A stretch of DNA of 64,000 bases from Aliiroseovarius crassostreae (GTDB lineage: Bacteria; Pseudomonadota; Alphaproteobacteria; Rhodobacterales; Rhodobacteraceae), in the NCBI RefSeq assembly GCF_001307765.1, contig NZ_LKBA01000019.1, positions 496,001 through 560,000 of the forward strand, given 5' to 3'. The notes beneath the pieces are model-generated. The model had not been told where the DNA came from. It did no database searches and saw nothing but the letters and a program-made list of their open reading frames with translations. Both the position numbers and the translations under genes were made by a program. Shown in pieces: positions 46,517-53,297 of this stretch. Each line of letters opens with the position of its first letter. The first letter of the stretch is position 1.

Positions 46517-47136
46517 TGCTCTGGGGTGTCCCGTTCAAACTTGCACGAACGGCAGAACGGAAGCACGAAGCCGCGTCGGAGCTATCATAAAGCTCAAGAC
46601 GCGGCGGTCCTGCCACGCATCGACGGCTGGTAGCGGAGCACCCGACCTATGGCTACCAGCGGATTACGGCCGTGCTGAACCGGGAACTGCATTCTCTGGG
46701 CTTACAGGTTGTTAACCATAAACGGGTTTACCGCATCATAAAGTACAACAGTTTTCTGCTGGAGCGCTCCGGCTTTGATCGACCCGAGCGCACCCATGAC
46801 GGCAAGGTGGTGGTGATGCGCTCGAAGCTGCGGTGGTGCAGTGACGGCTTGGAGTTCACCTGCTGGAACGGTGATGTCATTCGTGCAGCTTTTCTGATCG
46901 ACGCTCATGACCGCGAGATCATCACCAGGCGGGCTGTGGCCAATGCAGGCATCAGCGGTTCCGACGTGCGCAACATGCTGCTAGAGGCCGTAGAGAAGCG
47001 GTTTGGCTCCTGCCGTGCTCCAGATGTCGCCGATGCACTGTCCACGTCTGCATGTTTGTTTGAGACACGTGATGAGATATTGGCTTGCCTGTCCCATTTC
47101 CAAGCCGCGCGACTTGAAGCAAGCCACAGTGTGTAG
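46501..47136 (+). pseudogene. IS3-family OrfB transposase, frameshifted and truncated
   Basis: Starts as MKMVADALG, shifts frame to VSRSNLHERQNGSTKPRR, meets a stop, and shifts again to LVAEHPTYGYQRITAVLNRE. It then continues as a readable rve-domain piece (VNHKRVYRIIKYN, LRWCSDGLEFTCWNGDVIRA, FLIDAHDREIITRRAVANAG). The match to an OrfB fades after LLEAVEKRFG, so the last catalytic residue is lost. Non-functional. Confidence 0.8.
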
Positions 47137-47170
47137 GCCGCATCTGAACGGTAAATTGGGGACTGTTGCA

Positions 47171-47199
47171 TTAAAGCGTTTCGGGATTAACTTGAGACA
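47171..47199. repeat. Dispersed hairpin repeat, family 2, half copy C
   Basis: Reads TTAAAGCGTTTCG then GGATTAACTTGAGACA. This matches one arm and the loop of copy A (reverse orientation) but has no second arm. Confidence 0.6.
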
Positions 47200-47241
47200 C
47201 ATGCTTATTCCCAAATGCCCACGACATTGAGATCTCTTACC

Positions 47242-47282
47242 GCGTTTCGGTTTCCCCCTGTATCAGGTTAAAACCGAAACGC
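47242..47282. repeat. Dispersed hairpin repeat, family 2, copy B
   Basis: A 12-bp stem (47242-47253 with 47271-47282) with inner hairpin CCTG-TAT-CAGG. Compared with copy A, two stem pairs differ on both sides (A-T to G-C and C-G to T-A), so pairing is kept. It abuts the end of an IS3 fragment. Confidence 0.7.
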
Positions 47283-47285
47283 TTT

Positions 47286-47490
47286 AATTCGATATATGTT
47301 GTTTTTGCGCCGACAGCTTTGATCCAGCCCTGCACGGCCTGAGCCACGAACTCCGGACCATTTTCCGAACGAATGAACGATGGGATACCACGTAGGATGA
47401 GCAGGTCGCTCGGGGCATTGATCACGTTGCGCGAGTTCAGCTTTCTATCGACGCGGATCGCCAGACATCCGTATGCATCCGGTGTCCCTG
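47286..47490 (-). pseudogene. IS3-family OrfB fragment
   Basis: About 68 codons of an rve-type transposase on the minus strand: GCLAIRVDRKLNSRNVINAP, LILRGIPSFIRSENGPEFVA and WIKAVGAKTTYIE. The fragment starts and ends abruptly and sits inside a longer chance frame. It is a different IS3 subgroup from the OrfB at 46.5-47.1 kb. The family-2 repeat starts within five bases of its end. Confidence 0.75.
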
Positions 47491-47543
47491 CTCTGACGTG
47501 GGATAGAGTGTGTTGATGGTGTCCACCATCGATAGTGGACATT

Positions 47544-47908
47544 ATGAGGCGGGTTATGGGGGCGAAGAAGGGCGGGAAGAAGCGGTTTTGGTCGGACGAA
47601 GAGAAGGTTTCGATCTGCGCGCAGACACGGACGTCAGGGGGGCGGTTGCGCAAGTGGCGCGGCGTTACGACGCAAATCACCTGCGCGACTGGCTGAGCGA
47701 CGCCAAGGCAACCGCCTGCATCCCACCGCGCAAGAACCGCAAAATACAATTCGAATATGACGCAGACCTCTCCAAAACCCGCAACATCGTCGAGCGCATG
47801 TTCAACCGACTGAAGGACTGGCGACAACTCAGCCTGCGAACATTTCGATGCCAACAAACCCTCTTGGCAGCAGCCCACATCGCCGCAACAGTCATTTGGC
47901 TCTTATGA
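47544..47908 (+). pseudogene. IS66-type OrfA start joined to IS5-type transposase end
   Basis: The first 33 codons from ATG 47544 (MGAKKGGKKRFWSDEEK, ICAQTRTSG) are the start of an IS66-family accessory protein. After a frame change near 47640 come VAQVARRYDAN from the same family. At about 47675 the sequence passes into LRDWLSDAKATACIPPRKN and NIVERMFNRLKDWRQLSLR, the C-terminal part of an IS5-type transposase ending AAHIAATVIWLL. Both parts are dead fragments. Confidence 0.75.
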
Positions 47909-47997
47909 GTCTACGCCCTAGCAAATAATCCTATTGGCCCCATAAGCGCTGAAGTCAGACACTGCCCTTCTGTGATTTCTGGGGTTATATTTGACGT

Positions 47998-48375
47998 TTA
48001 TGGAACAACTGAGTCGGTCAGATCCCCCGCCACAAAAATATAATATTGACCAGTGACAAGGCTGCCATCCTTAAGTGTCAGATCAACCGGTATGAAATGG
48101 TGCTGGACCCGATCCTTGGCTTCTATCATGTCTTTTACACGGTAACTGACGATAAGGTCACGACTCCAGCGACCACTCACCAGATCGGTCAACACACCTC
48201 CCTTTTGCAGGTGCCCTTAAATCATCTTGTAGGGGATTGGACCTTGGATTTTGGGGACAGATCCATGCGGCTTTCCAAGTCTACCATACTCCCTTGTAAT
48301 CTTTTCATCTGGCCAGACATCCCACCATTGAACGTCGCCGGGCTGGTTGCGCTGAGTTTTCAAGTGATAGGGCAT
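47998..48375 (-). pseudogene. Nonsense-disrupted immunity-like gene (Imm11/DUF1629-like)
   Basis: From ATG 48375 (MPYHLKTQRNQPGDVQWWDV, with AGGACG upstream) the frame reads 52 codons to a TAA at 48217-48219. It continues in the same frame to a second stop at 47998: LTDLVSGRWSRDLIVSYRVK, then HHFIPVDLTLKDGSLVTGQY, then YIFVAGDLTDSVV. The HFxPVxLxLKDG-YY pattern resembles the Imm11 family of immunity proteins that neutralise polymorphic toxins; this assignment is from memory of the family. The C-terminal part is missing where the IS cluster begins. No partner toxin gene is visible. Confidence 0.55.
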
Positions 48376-48572
48376 AAGAAGCGTCCTGGTCGTAGAGTTT
48401 AGGTATAGTAGTTTAAGTTATTGGCGGCTGCAAAATCTTGGCCAAATGTGGTTTCAGATTGCAGGCCCTCGCGGAAATAAGGCCATTTTGCCCTAATTCC
48501 CGTATTCCCTCAGGCCCGTTACAAGCCGATGCCGGTCCTCAAATTCTCATGAAATTCCAAGGCTACATAAAA

Positions 48573-48600
48573 CTTTAGATTAAATTACAATAATCTAAAG
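48573..48600. repeat. AT-rich 10-bp inverted repeat
   Basis: CTTTAGATTA (48573-48582) and its perfect complement TAATCTAAAG (48591-48600), separated by eight bases. It could be an operator for the glycine-rich gene or a hairpin; there is no T run. Confidence 0.6.
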
Positions 48601-48635
48601 ATACCCCAAACTAACCGGATAGGTAGACGTAAATT

Positions 48636-48651
48636 TGTCATAAGTATGACA
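48636..48651. promoter_or_regulatory. Palindrome TGTCAT-N4-ATGACA
   Basis: A perfect 6-bp inverted repeat with a 4-base centre, 108 bases upstream of the glycine-rich gene start. Its size and symmetry suit a dimeric regulator. No specific factor is identified. Confidence 0.4.
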
Positions 48652-48759
48652 GAATTTTGTCTGTAATTGGGAGCCGATTTTTCCACGGCACTTCCATCTC
48701 CGGTCAGCTTCCGAGCTCCGAAGTTTTTTTGAAATAACTTTCTTTTTACGGGGGGTAGA

Positions 48760-49512
48760 ATGTTTAGAAACAAAACATCCACGCTAAGCATGCTCGCTGC
48801 AGGCATCATGCTTATTGGATCGGCACAAAGCAGCTTTGCAACTGAATGTACGTTTAAAACGCATAGGGCATCCCTTGATGCTGATATCTTGTGCGGCTGC
48901 ACAAGTGTGACGACAAAGCTGCTGCGGCACATTCAGAGAAGTGACGACTTTCTCACCATTCTGGAACAAACAAGCGCGCAATGTCCCGCTTTTGCGAATG
49001 CGTTGAACGCATTGCCAACGGCGTCGATTTCGTCCGCATTGCCTGACTACGATGATGAACCGAACCAAAAGCCTGGTGGTGATGGCGGCGGTGACGGCGG
49101 CGGTGACGGCGGCGGTGACGGCGGCGGTGACGGCGGCGGTGATGGCGGCGGTGATGGCGGCGGTGATGGCGGCGGTGATGGCGGCGGTGACGGCGGCGGT
49201 GATGGCGGCGGTGACGGCGGCGGTGACGGCGGCGGTGACGGCGGCGGTGATGGCGGCGGTGATGGCGGCGGTGACGGCGGCGGTGATGGCGGCGGTGATG
49301 GCGGCGGTGATGGCGGCGGTGACGGCGGCGGTGACGGCGGCGGTGACGGCGGCGGTGACGGCGGCGGTGATGGCGGCGGCAATGGCGGCGGCAATGGCGG
49401 CGGCAATGGCGGCGGCAATGGCAACTCGGATTCCACAAACGGAAACTCAGGCAACTCCAACGGGAACGGTGGCTGCACGAGCGGTGGAAACCAAGGCGCA
49501 TCGAACTGCTAA
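48760..49512 (+). CDS. Secreted (Asp-Gly-Gly-Gly)n repeat protein
   Basis: Protein of 250 residues. A signal peptide (MFRNKTSTLSMLAAGIML and up to SSFA) precedes a short globular part (residues 28-100) with four cysteines. Then come 25 tetrapeptides DGGG and about four NGGG, and a tail rich in Asn, Ser and Gly with two cysteines (GGCTSGGNQGASNC). The low-complexity part would be flexible, acidic and able to bind cations, but lacks the RTX nonapeptide pattern. GGGGG precedes the ATG; the terminator after the stop is excellent. It neighbours IS debris and a low-GC stretch, so it may be acquired. Function not recognised; a surface or adhesive role is a guess. Confidence 0.8.
   Translation: MFRNKTSTLSMLAAGIMLIGSAQSSFATECTFKTHRASLDADILCGCTSVTTKLLRHIQRSDDFLTILEQTSAQCPAFANALNALPTASISSALPDYDDEPNQKPGGDGGGDGGGDGGGDGGGDGGGDGGGDGGGDGGGDGGGDGGGDGGGDGGGDGGGDGGGDGGGDGGGDGGGDGGGDGGGDGGGDGGGDGGGDGGGDGGGDGGGNGGGNGGGNGGGNGNSDSTNGNSGNSNGNGGCTSGGNQGASNC
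49081..49428. repeat. 12-bp coding tandem repeat, about 29 units
   Basis: Units GAYGGCGGCGGT, 25 with Asp followed by four with Asn (AATGGCGGCGGC). The third base of the Asp codon alternates between C and T in blocks (TCCCC TTTTC TCCCT TCTTT CCCCT), showing a history of slippage. As the unit is four codons long, changes in number keep the frame. Confidence 0.95.
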
Positions 49513-49523
49513 ATCAGTCAAAC

Positions 49524-49555
49524 AAAACGGGCGTAGCAAATGCTACGCCCGTTTT
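49524..49555 (+). terminator. Terminator of the glycine-rich gene
   Basis: A 15-bp perfect stem (49524-49538 with 49541-49555) ending in TTTT; the left side is AAAA, so it may also act leftward. Confidence 0.92.
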
Positions 49556-49598
49556 CTGTCTGCACCGTATTTCTGGGTGTGAAAACAATTGAGAGGTT

Positions 49599-50213
49599 TT
49601 AACCACCAGCGAAGACATTGACCCAGCGAGCAGGATTGTTCGGATCCTGCATCCGCAAAAACACATAGCGGGTATCCTGCCAGCTTCGAATCTTATTCGT
49701 CACATTGTCCAGGATCAGATCCCCTTTGGCCGAACGATACACAAGAACCGCATGAGAATTGCGTTTTCGGTCAAGAACCGTTGCGATCAAAAGGCGTTGC
49801 GGCGAAATCCCCTGCCCGATCAGCGCGTGTTTTTTGGCAAGTGCATAATCCTCGCAGTCACCACCAAGCCGGGAAGGCATGGTCCAGCGTTCCGCAACAC
49901 CATATTGCTTTTGATCATCCACTGGGCGGATGGTCCGATTGACATGTGAATTGATCTGTCTGACCACCTTCATCTCATCAGGACTTATGGCACGATCCAC
50001 CGAGCCGGTTGAACAGGCCCATTGATATGTTTGACACAGAGTTCTGGCGCCTGGAGGTGCCGCAACCTGCCCCTTGTTCGGGACAAAATAGCCACCAGCT
50101 GCGGTTGCGACCTCAGCCCCGCTGAGCATAACCGCACCAACGGCCACGAAAATCATGGATTTAACAGCGCTTGCCACGCGCAATCTGCCCCCCGGCATTA
50201 CATACTGCTTCAT
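49599..50213 (-). CDS. Periplasmic transglutaminase-like cysteine protease (BTLCP)
   Basis: Protein of 204 residues with a signal peptide (about 1-38, ending ATAA). The papain-like triad is visible: Cys120 in LGGDCEDYALAK, His154 in RNSHAVLVYRS and Asp169 in GDLILDNVT. This is the BTLCP family (PF06035), whose best-known member LapG cuts large adhesins off the cell surface in response to c-di-GMP through LapD. No LapD-like gene is present here. It converges with the glycine-rich gene and is probably transcribed on its own. Start at 50213 chosen for the signal peptide and GGGA upstream. Confidence 0.9.
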   Translation of the reverse strand: MKQYVMPGGRLRVASAVKSMIFVAVGAVMLSGAEVATAAGGYFVPNKGQVAAPPGARTLCQTYQWACSTGSVDRAISPDEMKVVRQINSHVNRTIRPVDDQKQYGVAERWTMPSRLGGDCEDYALAKKHALIGQGISPQRLLIATVLDRKRNSHAVLVYRSAKGDLILDNVTNKIRSWQDTRYVFLRMQDPNNPARWVNVFAGG

Positions 50214-50432
50214 GTCTCTATCCCGCTCCTTGCCTTGCACCTCATACTTAAATGGCTTGGCGTCAAAGGGTTCATTTCATGACAAGTTCCCCTGTCAGGA
50301 GTTAAGGTAGAGTGTAAATTTGTCCAAAAATGGGCCTGTATGCGGCCAGATAGCTGCATTTATGCGTACCTGGCTACAATGCCTTTTCTTGGGCGCGGAT
50401 TGTTGCCGATTTAAACATGCAATCGGAATGGC

Positions 50433-51911
50433 TCACAGCTGGTAGATCTCAGAAAACTTGCTTTCCAGATACCTTAACAACGGCTCAACGGTAATCGAAG
50501 ACCCGGTTGCATGTGTGATGGTCGCAACCGGTTCACGAAGGCCACCGTATTTCTGAAGCTTTTCCCTCAACCAACCTGTCGCATAGGTGGCATGACCTTG
50601 TGCAAGCTGAGCCTCCAGATCGGGCAGATCCGCACACAGGGCCTGATAAAGACATCCCGCGTAAATATTGCCCAATGCGTAAGTTGGAAAATAGCCAAAC
50701 AACCCGACGGCCCAATGCACGTCCTGCAACACTCCGTTCGAAGCTTTGTCGACCTCGTATCCGAAGTCCGTTGCAAAGCGCGCATTCCAGGCATCTTCCA
50801 GATCGGCAACATCGAGATGCCCGGTGATCAACCGGCGCTCAAGATCAAAGCGCAACATCACATGCAGGTTATACTGAACCTCGTCCGCCTCGGTGCGGAT
50901 AAAGCCCTTGTTGATCCGGTTAACGGTTCCGTAAAACGCCTCAGCGGATGACGCAGGGGCCTTACCAAATGCCTTTTCCATCTGCCCAAACAGGTAGCCC
51001 GTAAACGCACGCGACCGGCCGATCTGATTTTCGTAAATCCTCGACTGGCTTTCATGCACCCCCATTGACACGCCCGCGCCCAGAGGCGTGAGGAGATGGG
51101 TTTTGTCGATGCCCAGTTCATAACAGGCGTGGCCCACCTCGTGTATGGTCGAATAGAAACAGTTGAACGGATCTTCTTCTGCCGTGCGGGTGGTAATGCG
51201 AACATCCTGCCCCGAGCCGGACGAAAACGGATGCACGGCCTTGTCCAACCGACCGTGATGGAAATCATATCCGAACTTTTTGGCCAGTTTGCGCGCCAGC
51301 TTCATTTGCTTCTTGGCCGCGTAAGTGCCGATGAGGGCTTCGGGCTGCCGATCGGCGCCAAGGGCGGCATCGCGCAACGCCACGAGGCGCGGACGCATGG
51401 CATCAAACAGGGCCTGGATCTCTGTCCCTGACGTGCCCGGTTCATAGCCCTCCAGAAGCGCGTCATAGAGATCTCCTCCATCCGCAAGAGCCGCAGCGCG
51501 CTCTCTCTCCAGCTTGACAACTTGTTCAAGAACAGGACGGAAAGCTTTGAAATCATTTGAAGCCCGAGCGTCTGCCCAATGCCGTTGAGCCCCGGACGTC
51601 ACGCGGGCAATTTCGGTTGCGAGCGCCTCGGGCACGCGGGATCTGCGGGTAAAATCCCGGCGGATATGGCGCAGGTTCGCGCGCTGAGTTTCATTCAATG
51701 CATCTTCATCAATGGCCGCCAACCATTCGCCAATCCGCGGATCCGTTCGGCGTTGATGCAGGATCTTCTCAAGCACGGCCATTTCCTCAGCCCGCTGATT
51801 GCCAGCACCATCGGGCATCATCGTTTCCTGATCCCAGCCCTGGCGTCCTGCGACCTCACCCAGCGCATTGGTATCGCGCTGAAAGCTCATCAAATCATTG
51901 TAGTTTTTCAT
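50433..51911 (-). CDS. Carboxypeptidase M32 (Taq-type)
   Basis: Zinc metallocarboxypeptidase of 492 residues that removes C-terminal amino acids from peptides. The HExxH motif is in STIHEVGHACYELG; the family's HESQSRIYENQ and IRTEADEVQYNLHVMLRFD motifs follow. The length fits the family. It lies one base downstream of the ctaA stop, so it is the second gene of an operon with ctaA; the AGAGGTTGAT before its ATG is inside the end of ctaA. Confidence 0.95.
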   Translation of the reverse strand: MKNYNDLMSFQRDTNALGEVAGRQGWDQETMMPDGAGNQRAEEMAVLEKILHQRRTDPRIGEWLAAIDEDALNETQRANLRHIRRDFTRRSRVPEALATEIARVTSGAQRHWADARASNDFKAFRPVLEQVVKLERERAAALADGGDLYDALLEGYEPGTSGTEIQALFDAMRPRLVALRDAALGADRQPEALIGTYAAKKQMKLARKLAKKFGYDFHHGRLDKAVHPFSSGSGQDVRITTRTAEEDPFNCFYSTIHEVGHACYELGIDKTHLLTPLGAGVSMGVHESQSRIYENQIGRSRAFTGYLFGQMEKAFGKAPASSAEAFYGTVNRINKGFIRTEADEVQYNLHVMLRFDLERRLITGHLDVADLEDAWNARFATDFGYEVDKASNGVLQDVHWAVGLFGYFPTYALGNIYAGCLYQALCADLPDLEAQLAQGHATYATGWLREKLQKYGGLREPVATITHATGSSITVEPLLRYLESKFSEIYQL

Positions 51912-51912
51912 A

Positions 51913-53055
51913 TCAACCTCTTACGGATTGCTCGTTGGGATAGCCGGACATGAACCGGGCATTCAGGATCAGAACAAAGGACAGGATGGCACCAATCTGA
52001 TGGGTGATCGCCACATGAAGCTGGGCTGCCTGCAACACGGTGGTAATGCCAAGAACGGCCTGTGCCAGCACCATGACAGCGACCAGAGAAAACGCCAGTC
52101 GTGTATCCGCATGGGGGGACCGGCGCGATGCGCGCCAGACGATCAGGACAAACACCACCACCAGATAGCCCACCATCCGGTGCATGAACTGAACCAACCC
52201 GGCATTTTCAAAGAAATTTCGCCAGATCGGTGAGATTTCAAACGCATCAGGCGGAAAAATCTGTCCTGCCATCCAGGGCCAGTCCACAAAGCTGCGGCCA
52301 GCATCAATACCCGCCACCAGAGCGCCCAGCAGGATTTGCAGGAACGCAAGATGTAACAGCCCGGTGGACAGACCCCAGAGCTTCCCCTCACGCGCACGAC
52401 GCGCCGTCATCAGCTTGGCGGCATCGCGCCCAAGGGAAAGAAGATACCATGAAATCAGCCCAAGGATCAGAAAGGCAAGCCCGAGATGGATCGCCAGACG
52501 GTAAGCCGCCACATCCACCCGTTCCCCAGTCAGCCCCGAGGACACCATCCACCAGCCGATTGCCCCCTGCAGCCCGCCAAGGGCACCAAGCCCAAGAAAA
52601 CGAGGCACCCAGCCGGCGGGAATGGATTTCGTAACCAGCAAAAGCAGAAAACCAACAGCCCAGACCAGACCAATAAAACGGCCCAGCTGACGGTGCCCCC
52701 ATTCCCACCAGTAGATCTCTTTGAATGCGGCCAGATCCATATGGCTGTTTTGCAGCTTGAACTCCGGGATCTTCTGGTATTTCTCGAACTCCGCACTCCA
52801 TGCGGCCTCGGACATCGGAGGGAAGGCGCCGGTGATCGGCGCCCATTCGGTGATCGAAAGCCCCGAATCCGTCAGTCGGGTCAGCCCGCCGACCACAACC
52901 ATTGCCGCCACCAGGACAAACAGCATCGCCAACCAGATCCGAACCAGACGACGGTTTCCGCCCGAAGCACCGCCACGATCAATGCCGCCGGTGCGGGCTT
53001 CGGGCTTGGCGCCCTGTTCGCTCACGTCTTCGAATATGCTGCGGGGCTTGGGCAT
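51913..53055 (-). CDS. ctaA: Haem A synthase
   Basis: Eight-helix membrane enzyme of 380 residues that oxidises haem O to haem A for aa3-type cytochrome oxidase. Conserved histidines occur in WWEWGHRQLGRFIG, AIHLGLAFLILG, FMHRMVGYLVV and QLHVAITHQIGAI. VVGGLTRLTDSGLSITEWAP after helix 1 is typical. There is a longer hydrophilic N-terminus (about 38 residues) than in Bacillus. AAGGAGAAC lies nine bases before the ATG. Confidence 0.96.
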   Translation of the reverse strand: MPKPRSIFEDVSEQGAKPEARTGGIDRGGASGGNRRLVRIWLAMLFVLVAAMVVVGGLTRLTDSGLSITEWAPITGAFPPMSEAAWSAEFEKYQKIPEFKLQNSHMDLAAFKEIYWWEWGHRQLGRFIGLVWAVGFLLLLVTKSIPAGWVPRFLGLGALGGLQGAIGWWMVSSGLTGERVDVAAYRLAIHLGLAFLILGLISWYLLSLGRDAAKLMTARRAREGKLWGLSTGLLHLAFLQILLGALVAGIDAGRSFVDWPWMAGQIFPPDAFEISPIWRNFFENAGLVQFMHRMVGYLVVVFVLIVWRASRRSPHADTRLAFSLVAVMVLAQAVLGITTVLQAAQLHVAITHQIGAILSFVLILNARFMSGYPNEQSVRG

Positions 53056-53297
53056 GTTGAGTTCTCCTTGATCTGGCGATTGGGGCCGGTCGCGAGTTTG
53101 CGCGATACTCCTTTATGTAAACCGGAAAGTGAAGAGCGAAAGCACGGCGGCGTTCTCTGGCCCTGTCATCTGGCCCTGTTCGAAATTCCACCCATTTCAC
53201 CGCCAACAGCCGGGCTTTTGGTTGCCCCCCGCACCTCGCCGATGATATAGAGGGACGATCAAGATATTGTGTGAAACGCACCAGAACGGCGGACAAC

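Larger units (their letters stand above)
45193..47908. mobile_element. Cluster of decayed insertion-sequence remnants
   Basis: About 2.7 kb holding fragments of at least five transposition genes in both orientations: a Mu/TniA-like transposase (minus), a serine resolvase (plus) joined to an IS3 OrfA tail, an IS3 OrfB (plus), a second IS3 OrfB piece (minus), and an IS66-type OrfA start joined to an IS5-type end (plus). Every one is truncated or frameshifted, and I could not place intact terminal repeats or target duplications. It looks like repeated insertion into older elements followed by decay. Confidence 0.85.
48376..48759. other. AT-rich intergenic region with two palindromes
   Basis: 384 bases without a convincing gene. 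On the minus strand 48413-48538 is an open stretch of 41 codons (ACNGPEGIRELGQNGLISAR) without a start or known match. Two inverted repeats at 48573-48600 and 48636-48651 lie in the AT-rich part, 109-187 bases upstream of the glycine-rich gene. Base composition is much lower in GC than the rest of the window. Confidence 0.5.

Noticed and set aside
47161-47171. IS26/IS6-like terminal repeat (GACTGTTGCA)
   Set aside because: Only about ten bases match, and there is no IS6 transposase or partner repeat nearby.
49081-49380. RTX calcium-binding repeats
   Set aside because: RTX needs the nonapeptide GGxGxDxUx; here only DGGG recurs with no aliphatic position.
49081-49428. CRISPR-like direct repeats
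   Set aside because: The repeats are contiguous 12-bp coding units without spacers.
48953-49501. Ser-Pro-Pro-Pro or Arg-Arg-His repeat proteins on the minus strand at the 12-bp repeat
   Set aside because: They are the complements of the Asp-Gly-Gly-Gly repeat; only the plus frame has a signal peptide, a ribosome-binding site and a terminator.
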